The notes below the pieces were generated by a model. It was not told where the DNA came from. It searched no databases and saw nothing but the letters and a program-made list of their open reading frames with translations. DNA of 64,000 bases from Janthinobacterium sp. FW305-129 (GTDB taxonomy: Bacteria; Pseudomonadota; Gammaproteobacteria; Burkholderiales; Burkholderiaceae_D): NCBI RefSeq assembly GCF_020858115.1, contig NZ_JACYMM010000001.1, positions 496,001 to 560,000 of the forward strand, given 5' to 3'. The position numbers and the translations under genes are program-made. Shown here piece after piece: positions 28,179 to 37,235 of the stretch (its first letter is position 1; the number at the start of each line of letters is the position of its first letter).

Positions 28179-29563
28179 CGGCTGCCCTTGCCAAACAGCA
28201 CGACCTGCACCGTGTCGAGCAAGATCAGCAAGTCGAGGAACAGGCTGTTGTTCTTTACATAATACAGATCGTATTGCAGCTTCTTGACGGCATCGTCGAC
28301 GGAGGCGCCATACTGGTAGCGCACCTGCGCCAGGCCCGTGATGCCCGGTTTGATGCTGTGACGAATGTTGTAGTACGGTACTTGCTGCTTCAACTGCTCG
28401 ACAAAGTAGGCGCGCTCGGGACGGGGGCCGACAAAACTCATCTCGCCGCGAAACACATTGAGCATCTGCGGCAGCTCGTCGATGCGCAGCTTGCGGATCA
28501 GCTTGCCCACGCGCGTGATGCGCGCATCGTCGGCCAGCGCCCAGATGGGCTTGCCGTCGCGCTCCGCATCGCAGCGCATGCTGCGAAATTTCAGCACGTT
28601 GAAGGGCAAGCCGTCGCGCCCTACCCGCTCTTGCTGATAAAACACGGGGCCGCCGTCTTCCAGGCGGATGCACAGCGCCGTCACCAGCATCACGGGCAGC
28701 GCCGCCAGGCAGATGACGCCGCTGGCGGCCAGGTCGAACAGGCGCTTCGAGGCGGCGCGGAAAAAGCTCTGGTCGAAGCCGCCCCCATAGATCAGATAGC
28801 TCGGTTGCAAGGAATCGATGCGGATCTGGCATGCTTCGCGCTCGAAGAAGGTGGCCGCGTCGATGACCTTGACGCCGCCCAGCGCGCATTCCAGCAATTG
28901 CTTGGCAGGAAACGCGCCATTGCGCCGGTCGCTGACGGAGACGACGATTTCATGCGCCGCATGGCGCTGGGCCATGGCCAGCAGCGACGGTTCGGCCGGC
29001 AGCAAGGCCGAGGCCGGCACGCAGCGTTGTTCGCCCGCCACATCGATGCAGCCCACCACCGTGAACTGGTGGAAACCGATCTTGCTGGCCGCCAAGTCCA
29101 TGCATTCGCGCGCCAGCGCCCCGCCGCCCACCAGGATCAGCCGGCCTTCCATCAGCGCCGATTGCGAGGATTTGAACACCACCAGGCGCGCCAGCAGCAC
29201 GCCGATGGCGCCCAGGCCGAAGATCAGCACGCTGCCGCGCCCGAAATGCAGGGACGGAACGAAGCGGATCAGCACGCTGAGCACGGCAAAACCCAGCGCA
29301 AACGACGGCAGGATGCGTAATAAGGTGTTGCGGATGTCTTCGCGCGAGCGGTGCTGGTACATGCCCAGCGCACTCATGCTCAGGACGATGACCAGCGCAA
29401 AGATCGCGGACGACAGGTAAATCTCGCCCACGCGCAGCACGCGGCTGCCGTCAACCAGCCACAGCAAGGACGTCAGGGTGGCCGACAGCAGCAGGATCAG
29501 GATTTCCAGCAACAGCAGGATAAACGCTGTTTTCGAGACATAATGGCTGAAGATGCGGATCAT
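28175..29563 (-). CDS. PEP-CTERM/XrtA-system sugar transferase (EpsB/TIGR03013-like)
   Basis: A 462-residue polyprenyl-phosphate sugar-1-phosphate transferase that starts exopolysaccharide repeat units. Four N-terminal membrane helices and a CoA-binding-like domain (LILVGGGALAREC) precede the catalytic bacterial sugar transferase domain: membrane re-entrant helix (KRLFDLAASGVICLAALPV), FNVLKFRSM, and RIDELPQMLNVFRG with the following SFVGPRPER. The ATG has AGGGGGGAA upstream. Together with prsK and prsR it forms a three-gene operon fragment of the XrtA locus; exosortase itself is not in the window. Confidence 0.92.
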   Translation of the reverse strand: MIRIFSHYVSKTAFILLLLEILILLLSATLTSLLWLVDGSRVLRVGEIYLSSAIFALVIVLSMSALGMYQHRSREDIRNTLLRILPSFALGFAVLSVLIRFVPSLHFGRGSVLIFGLGAIGVLLARLVVFKSSQSALMEGRLILVGGGALARECMDLAASKIGFHQFTVVGCIDVAGEQRCVPASALLPAEPSLLAMAQRHAAHEIVVSVSDRRNGAFPAKQLLECALGGVKVIDAATFFEREACQIRIDSLQPSYLIYGGGFDQSFFRAASKRLFDLAASGVICLAALPVMLVTALCIRLEDGGPVFYQQERVGRDGLPFNVLKFRSMRCDAERDGKPIWALADDARITRVGKLIRKLRIDELPQMLNVFRGEMSFVGPRPERAYFVEQLKQQVPYYNIRHSIKPGITGLAQVRYQYGASVDDAVKKLQYDLYYVKNNSLFLDLLILLDTVQVVLFGKGSR

Positions 29564-29721
29564 GGTTCCCCCCTGCGGCAAAAAGCGTCACGCCGCGCAC
29601 GGGGCGGCCTGCTGCTGTCTTGCCATGATGGCGAACTGTTCCGCGAAGACATTGATGCGCCACAAGCTACGGTCCCAGCTATCTTTCGCTTGCAGAATTT
29701 ATCTCAACACATTACCGAATG

Positions 29722-29751
29722 AGGGGAAATGGCATATAGTATGCATCCCCT
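29722..29751. promoter_or_regulatory. Imperfect dyad just upstream of nadB
   Basis: The segment runs aggggaaatggcata-tag-tatgcatcccct, an imperfect inverted repeat ending 16 bases before the nadB start. It could be an operator for an NAD-responsive repressor or simply cover the promoter (tatagt as a -10-like box). Confidence 0.35.
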
Positions 29752-29767
29752 AAAAGAGATAAATGTC

Positions 29768-31381
29768 ATGAAATTTGATGTAGCGATTGTCGGCAGTGGC
29801 CTGGCGGGTTTATCGGTTGCACTGCATTTAGCTGAGACGCGCACCGTCGCGATCATTTCCAAACGCGCGCTGCTCGACGGCGCCAGCAACTGGGCGCAGG
29901 GCGGGATCGCGGCCGTGCTGGACTCCGGCGACAGCCACCAGCAACACATCGAAGACACCCTGATCGCGGGCGGCGGCCTGTGCGACGAGAGCGCCACGCG
30001 CTACATCGTCGAGCACGGCCGCGAAGCCATCGAATGGCTGATCGAGCAAGGCGTGCCGTTTACGCGCGACGCCTCGGCCGAGCTGGGTTTTCATTTGACA
30101 CGCGAAGGCGGACACAGCCAGCGCCGCATCATCCACGCGGCCGACGCCACGGGCCACGCCGTGCAAGTGACCCTGGAAGAAAAGGTGCGCGCCCACCCGA
30201 ACATCAGCCTGTTCGAACACCATTGCGCCATCGACCTGATCACCTCCGACAAGCTGGGCATGAAGCCGGCCCAGCGCAACGCGCAACCGCATTGCCACGG
30301 CCTGTACGTGCAGGATGAGCAAACGGGCAAGGTGCACACTTTTGCCGCCGAGCACACCGTGCTGGCCACGGGCGGCGCCGGGAAAGTGTATTTATATACA
30401 ACGAACCCCGACACGGCCAGCGGCGACGGCATCGCCATGGCCTGGCGCGCCGGCTGCCGCGTGTCGAACATGGAATTCATCCAGTTCCATCCGACATGCT
30501 TGTATCACCCGTATGCAAAATCGTTCCTGATCACCGAAGCCATCCGTGGCGAAGGCGGCTTGCTGAAACTGCCGCCCGAAGCGGGCGCAGCCGCCGGCAC
30601 GCGCTTCATGCTGGCCCACGACGAGCGGGCCGAACTGGCGCCGCGCGACGTGGTGGCGCGCGCCATCGACTTCGAGATCAAGAAACGGGGCCTCGACTAC
30701 GTGCACCTCGATATCAGCCACAAACCGGCCGAATTCCTCATCGAACACTTCCCCACGATTTACGCGCGCTGCCTGGAACTGGGCATCGACATCACCAAGC
30801 AGCCTATCCCCATCGTACCCGCTGCCCACTACACGTGCGGCGGCGTGGTGACGGATTTGTCCGGCCGCGCCGACCTGCCCGGCCTGTATGCCGTGGGCGA
30901 GACGGCCTGCACGGGCTTGCATGGCGCGAACCGCCTGGCGAGCAATTCCTTGCTGGAATGCATCGTCATCGGCCGCGCCTGCGCGCAGGATATCGAAAGC
31001 AAGGAAAAGCTGGGCACGCCCTACCTGCCCGACTGGGATGAAAGCCGCGTCACGGATGCGGATGAAGAAGTGGTGATTTCCCACAACTGGGACGAACTGC
31101 GCCGCTTCATGTGGAATTACGTGGGCATCGTGCGCACGACCAAGCGCCTGGAGCGGGCCCAGCACCGCATCGCCCTGCTGAAGGAAGAGATCGACGAGTA
31201 CTACCGCAACTTCCGCATCACGCACGATTTATTGGAATTGCGCAACCTCGTCGACGTGGCCTCGATGATCGTCAACAGCGCCCTGTCCCGCCGCGAAAGC
31301 CGCGGCCTGCACTTCAGCAGAGACTATCCGGAAACCTTGCCGAAGGCCATCGCCAGCGTGCTGACGCCGCCGCACCGCTAA
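29768..31381 (+). CDS. nadB: L-aspartate oxidase
   Basis: FAD enzyme that oxidises L-aspartate to iminoaspartate, the first step of NAD synthesis. The 537-residue product has the N-terminal dinucleotide fold ([18 protein letters not shown]), the active-site strand QFHPTCLY, the FAD-binding [10 protein letters not shown] and the [15 protein letters not shown] block near residues 375-390, and ends with the helical domain typical of NadB rather than SdhA. The ATG opening MKFDVAIVG was chosen; an upstream in-frame ATG at 29729 lies inside the dyad. nadA and nadC are not nearby. Confidence 0.95.
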   Translation: MKFDVAIVGSGLAGLSVALHLAETRTVAIISKRALLDGASNWAQGGIAAVLDSGDSHQQHIEDTLIAGGGLCDESATRYIVEHGREAIEWLIEQGVPFTRDASAELGFHLTREGGHSQRRIIHAADATGHAVQVTLEEKVRAHPNISLFEHHCAIDLITSDKLGMKPAQRNAQPHCHGLYVQDEQTGKVHTFAAEHTVLATGGAGKVYLYTTNPDTASGDGIAMAWRAGCRVSNMEFIQFHPTCLYHPYAKSFLITEAIRGEGGLLKLPPEAGAAAGTRFMLAHDERAELAPRDVVARAIDFEIKKRGLDYVHLDISHKPAEFLIEHFPTIYARCLELGIDITKQPIPIVPAAHYTCGGVVTDLSGRADLPGLYAVGETACTGLHGANRLASNSLLECIVIGRACAQDIESKEKLGTPYLPDWDESRVTDADEEVVISHNWDELRRFMWNYVGIVRTTKRLERAQHRIALLKEEIDEYYRNFRITHDLLELRNLVDVASMIVNSALSRRESRGLHFSRDYPETLPKAIASVLTPPHR

Positions 31382-31468
31382 GCCATCATGGAACCCATGC
31401 AAGGTCCGGGGGCACGCCATTTGCCACAGGCGGCCCCGCTGCAGGCATCGCGCAATCACCGAAACTGA

Positions 31469-31882
31469 ATGCACATATTGAATAAGAGACTTTTTGATGC
31501 GATTGCATCCGCGGTGGACCTGGATGCCCCTGCAGAACAATCTTCAGCTCAGCGATTCATGATTGAGGCTATCGGAAGTGTGACTGAGCAATTGCCTGCG
31601 GTTGCCAGGTCAGCGGCAGCGGTGGCGTATCGATACATGACCGGTGCGGCGACGGCTGAGGAAGTCATCGCTGAGCGTGTAGGTTTCTGGCGAGCAATTG
31701 AAGGGCGTGACCAATCGGACGCGCCAGACGTTTTGAAAATCAGAACGGCCATATGCGTCTTGCATCCCATGGATAGTGGCGCTACTGCCGAAACATTGGA
31801 GTATTTTTTTGCATTTTGGCAGCAAGCAGGCTTGCCCCAGTCTGAGCTTGAGGCCGCTGCTCGGAACAGGTATGGAATTTGA
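31469..31882 (+). CDS. Hypothetical protein
   Basis: A 137-residue helical cytosolic protein I do not recognise. It contains FMIEAIGSVTEQLPAVARSA and AEEVIAERVGFWRAIEGRDQ, and ends LPQSELEAAARNRYGI. Base composition is less GC-rich than in nadB, and the ribosome-binding site is weak. It opens an accessory stretch of orphan genes and could be an immunity- or stress-type protein; that is only a guess from context. Confidence 0.5.
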   Translation: MHILNKRLFDAIASAVDLDAPAEQSSAQRFMIEAIGSVTEQLPAVARSAAAVAYRYMTGAATAEEVIAERVGFWRAIEGRDQSDAPDVLKIRTAICVLHPMDSGATAETLEYFFAFWQQAGLPQSELEAAARNRYGI

Positions 31883-31893
31883 GGTGGCTTTAA

Positions 31894-32146
31894 GTGGCCT
31901 ATCGTGTTGAAGAAATCGAGCGGCAACAATTTCGGGAGATATCAGACCACCAAGCAGTCGCTGATCGTTCAACAGCGGCGGTTCTGGCCGTTGCAACCCT
32001 CTACGCGAAAGTCTATGAATATCAAGCCCTTTCCTATGAAATCCTTTTCGGCCGAGGTGGTAACGTACTACAGGGATCAAGGCCATATCACCGGCCCGTT
32101 TAGGATCAGCGCCTGGACCGGCCCCGGGCAGTGCACGGTCACGTAG
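31894..32146 (+). pseudogene. Possible gene remnant in a 307-base gap
   Basis: The spacer between two hypothetical genes has two overlapping plus-strand frames of 69 and 80 codons. The first (GTG start, EIERQQFREISDHQAVADRS and VATLYAKVYEYQALSYEIL) looks protein-like up to about residue 55, and the second takes over with VVTYYRDQGHITGPFRISAW. This is what a frameshifted old gene would look like, but chance is equally possible. Confidence 0.25.
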
Positions 32147-32189
32147 CGTCAGGCTTGACTGCCTGTCGTCCATCGTTTAAGTTGATGCA

Positions 32190-32981
32190 ATGGAAAAACA
32201 GACTGAAACGACGCCACTCGATCTGCGTTCTGCCGCATGGGCAAGCCTGACGGATGGTTACGGCGGCGCTGAAAAAATTCCCGCGCTGCTGCAGGACCTG
32301 CGGCGGGGCGACGCCGAGGCCCTGGACGATTTATATGGCCATATTTGTCACCAGGGCTCGATTTATCCGGCTTCGGTCGCCGCATTCCCGCACCTGGTTT
32401 CCCTAGCGGCGACGGTGACATCGCCGGACCTGCGCGCCGGCGTGCTGTCGCTGGCGGCGTCGATTCATGAAAGCGCCGGCCTCGACGAGGAATTGAAGGC
32501 ATCCCCCTATGTCGCGGCCTTTAATGCCGCAGTCCCGGCCGCGCTCGTCATGGCAACCGCCGACCTGCGGCAGGTCGAGGACACGGTGAGCGGCATCTAC
32601 CTGCTTAAGGCCGCCGCATCATTCGCCGGATTTGCCGGCGTGGCGCGAGTGCTGGGCGGCTTTGCCAACGAGGAGTTCTGCCTGGCATGTCCTGCCTGCG
32701 GCGTAGAGCTCTATGTGTGGCCGGTAGCGCAAGGGCTGTCGGTCGCCGCCGAGGATCCCGTCTTTACGCCAACAGCGAAAACGCTGCTGGTGATTGCCGG
32801 CCCTGCCGACGACTCACCCCACCTTGCCGCCTTTGCCTGGTTGCAGGCGCAAGCGGACGCTTTGCCATTGCTGGATGACATCGCGTTTCGCTTGCCTTTC
32901 CTGTTTGGCAGCGCATGTTGCGCCGGATGCGGTCACGCTTTTTCACTGATGGATACGCTGCTCAACGATGCAGTGGATTAA
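32190..32981 (+). CDS. Hypothetical HEAT-repeat-like protein with two Cys clusters
   Basis: A 263-residue cytosolic protein. The N-terminal two thirds are alpha-helical repeats; the line LYGHICHQGSIYPASVAAFP resembles the opening of bacterial HEAT-like immunity or regulatory proteins. Two cysteine clusters, CLACPACG near residue 168 and CCAGCG near residue 247, could together bind one zinc ion. No enzyme motif is seen. It belongs to the accessory run between nadB and the vWA-kinase operon. Confidence 0.55.
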   Translation: MEKQTETTPLDLRSAAWASLTDGYGGAEKIPALLQDLRRGDAEALDDLYGHICHQGSIYPASVAAFPHLVSLAATVTSPDLRAGVLSLAASIHESAGLDEELKASPYVAAFNAAVPAALVMATADLRQVEDTVSGIYLLKAAASFAGFAGVARVLGGFANEEFCLACPACGVELYVWPVAQGLSVAAEDPVFTPTAKTLLVIAGPADDSPHLAAFAWLQAQADALPLLDDIAFRLPFLFGSACCAGCGHAFSLMDTLLNDAVD

Positions 32982-33171
32982 TCCGGCAGCCTCACTGGAG
33001 CGCGATTATTAAAGTCAGACACAAAACAACAATGTTTGACACAGGAGGCCGAGGTAGACATGCTCTCGGGAAGTTCCGCTTTCGGCCACAAGCGGACATT
33101 CGAGAAAAAATAAATCTAGCTAAAAGACAGCGTTTTAGTTTTTAATTCGCAACTCACAAACGAGGCATCTG

Positions 33172-33531
33172 ATGAGACTACTGAAGTCGTCACTGGCATT
33201 TCTTTTCGCCGTTACTGTTTCTGTTTCTGGCTGCACCACCACCCAAGTAGCTGGTTCCTGTCCAACCTCTCCGGGGGGGGCCTGCTACGCAGGACCAGGG
33301 GGACCACTGTACGCGGGTCCGGGCGGTGCCATGTACGCTGGACCTGGTGGTCCGCTATATGCAGGCCCAGGTGGTGCCAGAGACTCTGGACCAGGCGGTG
33401 TCGCCTATTCGGGACCAGGTGGTGCTTGTTATGCGGGTCCCGGCGGCGCTTGCGAGACCTTGAAGGGGGCAAGCAAACAATGCCCGTCAATTTGCAAACC
33501 CGTGGTATCAGCAACGGCCCCAGGCAATTGA
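33172..33531 (+). CDS. Small lipoprotein built of octapeptide repeats (YAGPGGxx)
   Basis: A 119-residue lipoprotein: signal peptide MRLLKSSLAFLFAVTVSVSG with the modified Cys at 21 (VSGC). Residues 33-96 are eight tandem octapeptides of the form GPGG-x-x-Y-A, then a short tail with CETLKGASKQCPSIC. It should be a surface or periplasmic lipoprotein; the repeat resembles structural or metal-binding Gly-rich proteins, but no function is known to me. GAGG stands eight bases before the ATG. A run of eight G residues inside the repeat region could allow slippage. Confidence 0.7.
   Translation: MRLLKSSLAFLFAVTVSVSGCTTTQVAGSCPTSPGGACYAGPGGPLYAGPGGAMYAGPGGPLYAGPGGARDSGPGGVAYSGPGGACYAGPGGACETLKGASKQCPSICKPVVSATAPGN
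33268..33459 (+). repeat. Eight tandem 24-base units coding for GPGGxxYA
   Basis: The units encode octapeptides with constant Gly-Pro-Gly-Gly and variable last residues; the nucleotide copies are diverged at third positions except for the first unit, which holds a G8 tract (33273-33280). Confidence 0.7.
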
Positions 33532-33765
33532 CACCCGTCAGCTCGCTAGCCAGCACCTTCACGCCAAACCATTGCATTAGCCTTAGATGATAGTCAGGTA
33601 TGCGGGCAGAACGCCACTAACGACAGCAGCCGGCCAAAAGCGCTCGCTGCCTGCACTCGTGCTCATCTTCCGTCATTCCCATTCAGCTAACAACTACTGA
33701 AATGGGGCACAACCGGCCAACGACGGCAACCAGAAGCGGTCACTCGACGTATCCCTTGGAAACAA
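33532..33765. other. Intergenic stretch with degenerate short repeats
   Basis: No gene is supported. Two loosely similar segments occur (cggccaaaagcgctcgctgcc and accagaagcggtcactcgac), and a third similar one (cggccacaagcggacattcg) lies upstream of the lipoprotein gene near 33083. Such motifs are typical of small dispersed intergenic repeats. Confidence 0.35.
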
Positions 33766-34302
33766 ATGCAGATGGAAGTTAAATTTCTTAGTCTTGGCGA
33801 GCACAGTGAACATGGTCGCGTCCTTGTTGCTCGCGGGCCAACCTCAGAATCCAACATCGTTGCCAGTGTCTTGATCGCTCACCATAGTGCGCCGGTGACT
33901 CGCGTAAACATTCTTGCCAGCGCAGGGTACTCGTGCTTTCAGAGCACACGTTTCGCTGAGGGCATCGTTTACATCGGCTTTGGGCAGTTCGTGTTCGTCG
34001 TTGATCTTTACCTTGGCGAAGTTCGTCGCCATCAGCTGGACGGTTACTTTGGCCATCTGTACGATTCGCGCGACCTTGAGAACTTAAATAGCCGCATCGC
34101 AGTGCTTGTAACTTCGGCATCTGAAGTTCTTGCTTTTGACCATACAGGAGGTCTGATCTGGGGGCAGTCGCCGCTTGGGATCGACGGTGTAGTCCTTCAC
34201 GATGCGAGCGCGGGTCGGATTCGTGGTGATGGTGAATGGGACCCACCAGGCGGCTGGCGCCCATTTAGCCTAGCTCCAGAGTCAGGAGCAATACTTCAAT
34301 GA
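33766..34302 (+). CDS. Hypothetical beta-rich protein
   Basis: An unrecognised 178-residue protein with no signal peptide. It is rich in beta strands and looks like part of a propeller (GIVYIGFGQFVFVVDLYLGE; SEVLAFDHTGGLIWGQSPLG), i.e. two blade-like repeats. GC content is visibly lower than in flanking operons, as for the other genes of this accessory stretch. It converges with the MORN-repeat operon. Confidence 0.5.
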   Translation: MQMEVKFLSLGEHSEHGRVLVARGPTSESNIVASVLIAHHSAPVTRVNILASAGYSCFQSTRFAEGIVYIGFGQFVFVVDLYLGEVRRHQLDGYFGHLYDSRDLENLNSRIAVLVTSASEVLAFDHTGGLIWGQSPLGIDGVVLHDASAGRIRGDGEWDPPGGWRPFSLAPESGAILQ

Positions 34303-34530
34303 CCGGTATGGGGCGAAAGCAGCCAACCACAAAAGGCCCGGTCCGGCACAAACGGCCATGCCCAAGGTTCCGTCCGGGCTGGCAACGGTGTTTGAGGCCA
34401 GCAGCACAGTGCTGCAACGGGACGAACCGTGGATGCCATCCGCCATACGGTATCCCTGCAGTACCTGTGCATGCCTGGCAAAAAGGCTGGCCACGCATCA
34501 GTGATCGAACGGCAATGCCCCCCCCCCGGC

Positions 34531-35895
34531 TCACGGTTCCGGTATCAGCGGCGCGATGCCATCCTCCGTGTACGACATCTTGGCCGACGCGCCCGTGCAC
34601 TCCCCTTGCGGCTCGTCCGCCACATAGCGACACTCGCTTTCAAGGCTGCCGTCTGCACTCCAGTGCCGCGTCCAGCCCTGGCGTTCGCCGTTCACGTATT
34701 CGATCAGCTGCCTCGGCTTGCCATCGGCGTACCACGAGCGCAATGCGCCCTCCTCGCGCCCGCCCGCGTTCCACCGTTTGTCCAAGAGCAACACGCCGGC
34801 CCGGCTGAAGCGCTGTTCGCTGCGCAATACGTAATGGCCGCTGTGCGTGCGCTTGCTGGCGACCTTGCCGTCCGGATAATATTCGACGCTGTCGCCAGCG
34901 GGCTTGCCGTCCACATAGCTTACCGTGCTGCGTACCCTGCCATCCGGGAAATAGCCGGTGCTGGGGCCCGTCATGATGCCATTCACATGCTGGCTGCGGC
35001 TTTCCACGGTGCCGTCGGGATAGAACAGCAGCAGCTCGCCGTCCGTCTCGCCCTTGACCCGCGTCATGCGCGTGCGCAGCTTGCCGTTTTCATCGAACGT
35101 TTCCACCACACCGTCGGCGCGGGCGCCGTTGCGGTAGGTGCGTGACTCGATCAGCTTGCCACTCTGGTGATAAGTCTGCTCTTCGCCTTCCTGCACGCCA
35201 TTGCGCCAGCTGCCGCGCATGGAAACCTGGCCATCCGGGTAATAGCGGGTCTGCACGCCTTCCTGCACGCCGCGCCCGTCCTGCTCCACCAGCATTTCCA
35301 GCTGTCCATGCGGGTAATACATGCTGTAATTGCCCACCAGCTTGCCGCGCAGGTAATCGGGGGCGTCGACCTGGCCCGTCAGCCGCTTCGGCTCTCCTTC
35401 GCGCACGTGATAGATCTCGACTTGCCAGGTGCCGGGCAGCTTGCCGGGCGGCAGCGGAACGACCAGCGCATAGCGTGCCTCTTCCATCACTTCGCCGCGC
35501 GACAGGTTGTGGTTCAGGTAGAGCCGCGCCTTGCCATCGGCACACGCTTGCGGCTCGCAGCCGCCCAGCTTGCTGACTTCGGGCATGGCGAGCGCTGCGC
35601 CGGGTGCCGGACACGATCTGATGCGCATCAGCAAGGGCGTCGCCTCGCGTATCAACGGCGCCAGCTGCTGCTTCATGGCCGCGTATTGCGCCGCATCCAG
35701 CCCGACCGAGCGGGCATCCATGCGCACCTGGCGCCCGCTGCAGCCGCTGTCGCCGGCCAGGGTCAGCACGTCGCCGCCGCCCTTGCCGGGCTCGGCCTGG
35801 ATCGCGCTGACCACTTGCCGCTGCACGATCTCAGCCTGGGCCAGCACCGGCAACAGCAGCATGGCGCCAAGCACGTGCTTCACAAGGCGCGCCAT
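34531..35895 (-). CDS. Exported MORN-repeat protein, paralogue 1 (operon end)
   Basis: A 454-residue periplasmic or surface protein. After a signal peptide (MARLVKHVLGAMLLLPVLAQ) comes a ~150-residue domain with paired cysteines (GDSGCSGRQVRMDARSVGLD; GGCEPQACADGKARLYL), then ten or so MORN/YwqK-type units of the pattern YYPDGQ-x6-W-x-NG-x2-EG. It ends with CRYVADEPQGECTG. It is a clear paralogue of the gene before it and starts inside that gene's 3' end (16-base overlap). It lacks kinase or toxin motifs. Its place behind the vWA-PP2C-kinase genes suggests an envelope partner of that system (inference). A C10 run lies just after the stop. Confidence 0.8.
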   Translation of the reverse strand: MARLVKHVLGAMLLLPVLAQAEIVQRQVVSAIQAEPGKGGGDVLTLAGDSGCSGRQVRMDARSVGLDAAQYAAMKQQLAPLIREATPLLMRIRSCPAPGAALAMPEVSKLGGCEPQACADGKARLYLNHNLSRGEVMEEARYALVVPLPPGKLPGTWQVEIYHVREGEPKRLTGQVDAPDYLRGKLVGNYSMYYPHGQLEMLVEQDGRGVQEGVQTRYYPDGQVSMRGSWRNGVQEGEEQTYHQSGKLIESRTYRNGARADGVVETFDENGKLRTRMTRVKGETDGELLLFYPDGTVESRSQHVNGIMTGPSTGYFPDGRVRSTVSYVDGKPAGDSVEYYPDGKVASKRTHSGHYVLRSEQRFSRAGVLLLDKRWNAGGREEGALRSWYADGKPRQLIEYVNGERQGWTRHWSADGSLESECRYVADEPQGECTGASAKMSYTEDGIAPLIPEP

Positions 35896-37226
35896 GCCTG
35901 CTCCTTGCGCTGCAGTTCCGGCGCCGGCGGCGCCTCGCCGCAGCCGCCCTGGGCCTTGCCGGCCACATAACGGCATTCGCTTTTCAGGCTGCCATCCTCG
36001 TGCCAGCTGCGGCTCCAGCCGTCGCGCCGGTCATTCACGTACTCGATCGATTGCTCGGGCTTGCCGCTTTCGTACCACGAGCGCGACGTGCCCTGCTCGC
36101 GCCATTGCGCATCCCAGCGTCGTTCCAGCACCAGCACGCCCTGTGGGCTGTAGCGCTGGAGGCTCAGCAAGCCGCCATCGTCGGCATACTGCTGGCGGCT
36201 TTGCACCTTGCCGTCCGGATAGAATTCCAGCGCCTCGCCCGTGGGCAAGTCATTGCGCAATGTCATGGTGCCGCGCACGGCGCCATCAGGGTGATAGTTT
36301 GTCGTCAAACCATTGTATTTCCCCTCCTTCATTGCGGAGCGGCTGGAAATACTTCCATCAGGGAAATACGTGAGCATCTCGCCTTCGATCTTGCCGCCGC
36401 GCAGTACATAACTCGTGCTCGGCTTGCCATTTTCAGCCGAGATCTGCTTGGGGCCGTCCAGCTGCTTGCCATCGCGGTAGCTGCTCGTTTCGCGCAGCTT
36501 GCCCGTGGCGTGATACAACTGGTGTTCGCCTTCAGGCAAGCCGTGGCGCCAGTTGCCGCGCTTTTCCAGGGTGCCATCCGCAAAATACTGGCTGGTAACA
36601 CCGTCCTGACGCCCCTGCCCATCCTGCGCCACCTGTTTCTCGATCTTGCCATTCGGGTAATACGTGACATAGCCGCCCACCAGCTCGCCGGAGGCATAAT
36701 CGGCCTTGTTAACCTGGCCGGACAGGCGCAGCTTGTGGCCGGCGACGCTGACAATCTCCACCTTCCACGTGCCCGGCAGCTTGCCTTTCGGCAAGGGCAA
36801 CAGCAGCACGTTCGGTGCGTTTTCCTGCTCGATGGGGTAGAAACCTTCGTGCAGGTACAGCCGCGCCCGGCCATCGGCGCAGGCGGCTGGCGTGCAGGCG
36901 GCGATCTGGCGCACGATGGGCACGCTTGCATCCTCGGGGCATTTTTTCACGGTGACGAGCATGGGCGTCTTGCTGCGGATGTGCCGGGCCAGTTCGGTTT
37001 TCAGCGCCTCGTACGGCGCCTCGTCCAGGTTCACTGAACGCGCATCCATGCGGATCTGCTTGCCGCCGCAGGCCGTCGTGCCCGCGATAGTGAACACATC
37101 GCCGCCTTCGCTGTCGGGTTCGCCGGCCATGCTTGCCAGCACCTGGCGCTGCACGATGTCCGCCTGCGCCATGCTCGAGTACAACAGGGAAGCACCAAGC
37201 AGCACGCATAGGGTCTTGATTTTCAT
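35880..37226 (-). CDS. Exported MORN-repeat protein, paralogue 2
   Basis: A 448-residue exported protein with signal peptide MKIKTLCVLLGASLLYSSMA. The N-terminal domain repeats the paralogue's signature (ADIVQRQVLASMAGEP; IRMDARSVNLDEAPYEALK; CTPAACADGRARLYLHEGF), including the paired cysteines, followed by MORN-type units (TYYPNGKIEKQVAQDG; TYFPDGSISSRSAMKEGKYN; EFYPDGKVQSRQ). It ends in a CRYVAGKAQGGCG segment. The two genes arose by tandem duplication and have diverged throughout. It begins 9 bases after the kinase stop, so it belongs to the same transcript. Confidence 0.8.
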   Translation of the reverse strand: MKIKTLCVLLGASLLYSSMAQADIVQRQVLASMAGEPDSEGGDVFTIAGTTACGGKQIRMDARSVNLDEAPYEALKTELARHIRSKTPMLVTVKKCPEDASVPIVRQIAACTPAACADGRARLYLHEGFYPIEQENAPNVLLLPLPKGKLPGTWKVEIVSVAGHKLRLSGQVNKADYASGELVGGYVTYYPNGKIEKQVAQDGQGRQDGVTSQYFADGTLEKRGNWRHGLPEGEHQLYHATGKLRETSSYRDGKQLDGPKQISAENGKPSTSYVLRGGKIEGEMLTYFPDGSISSRSAMKEGKYNGLTTNYHPDGAVRGTMTLRNDLPTGEALEFYPDGKVQSRQQYADDGGLLSLQRYSPQGVLVLERRWDAQWREQGTSRSWYESGKPEQSIEYVNDRRDGWSRSWHEDGSLKSECRYVAGKAQGGCGEAPPAPELQRKEQAWRAL

Positions 37227-37235
37227 GCTATTCCT

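Noticed and set aside
31610..32173. 187-codon minus-strand frame opposite the first orphan gene
   Set aside because: No ribosome-binding site or domain pattern, and it lies largely opposite the more convincing plus-strand gene.
34518..34527. C10 homopolymer as a phase-variation site
   Set aside because: It is outside the coding region, just after the stop codon of the MORN gene, so length changes would not shift the frame.
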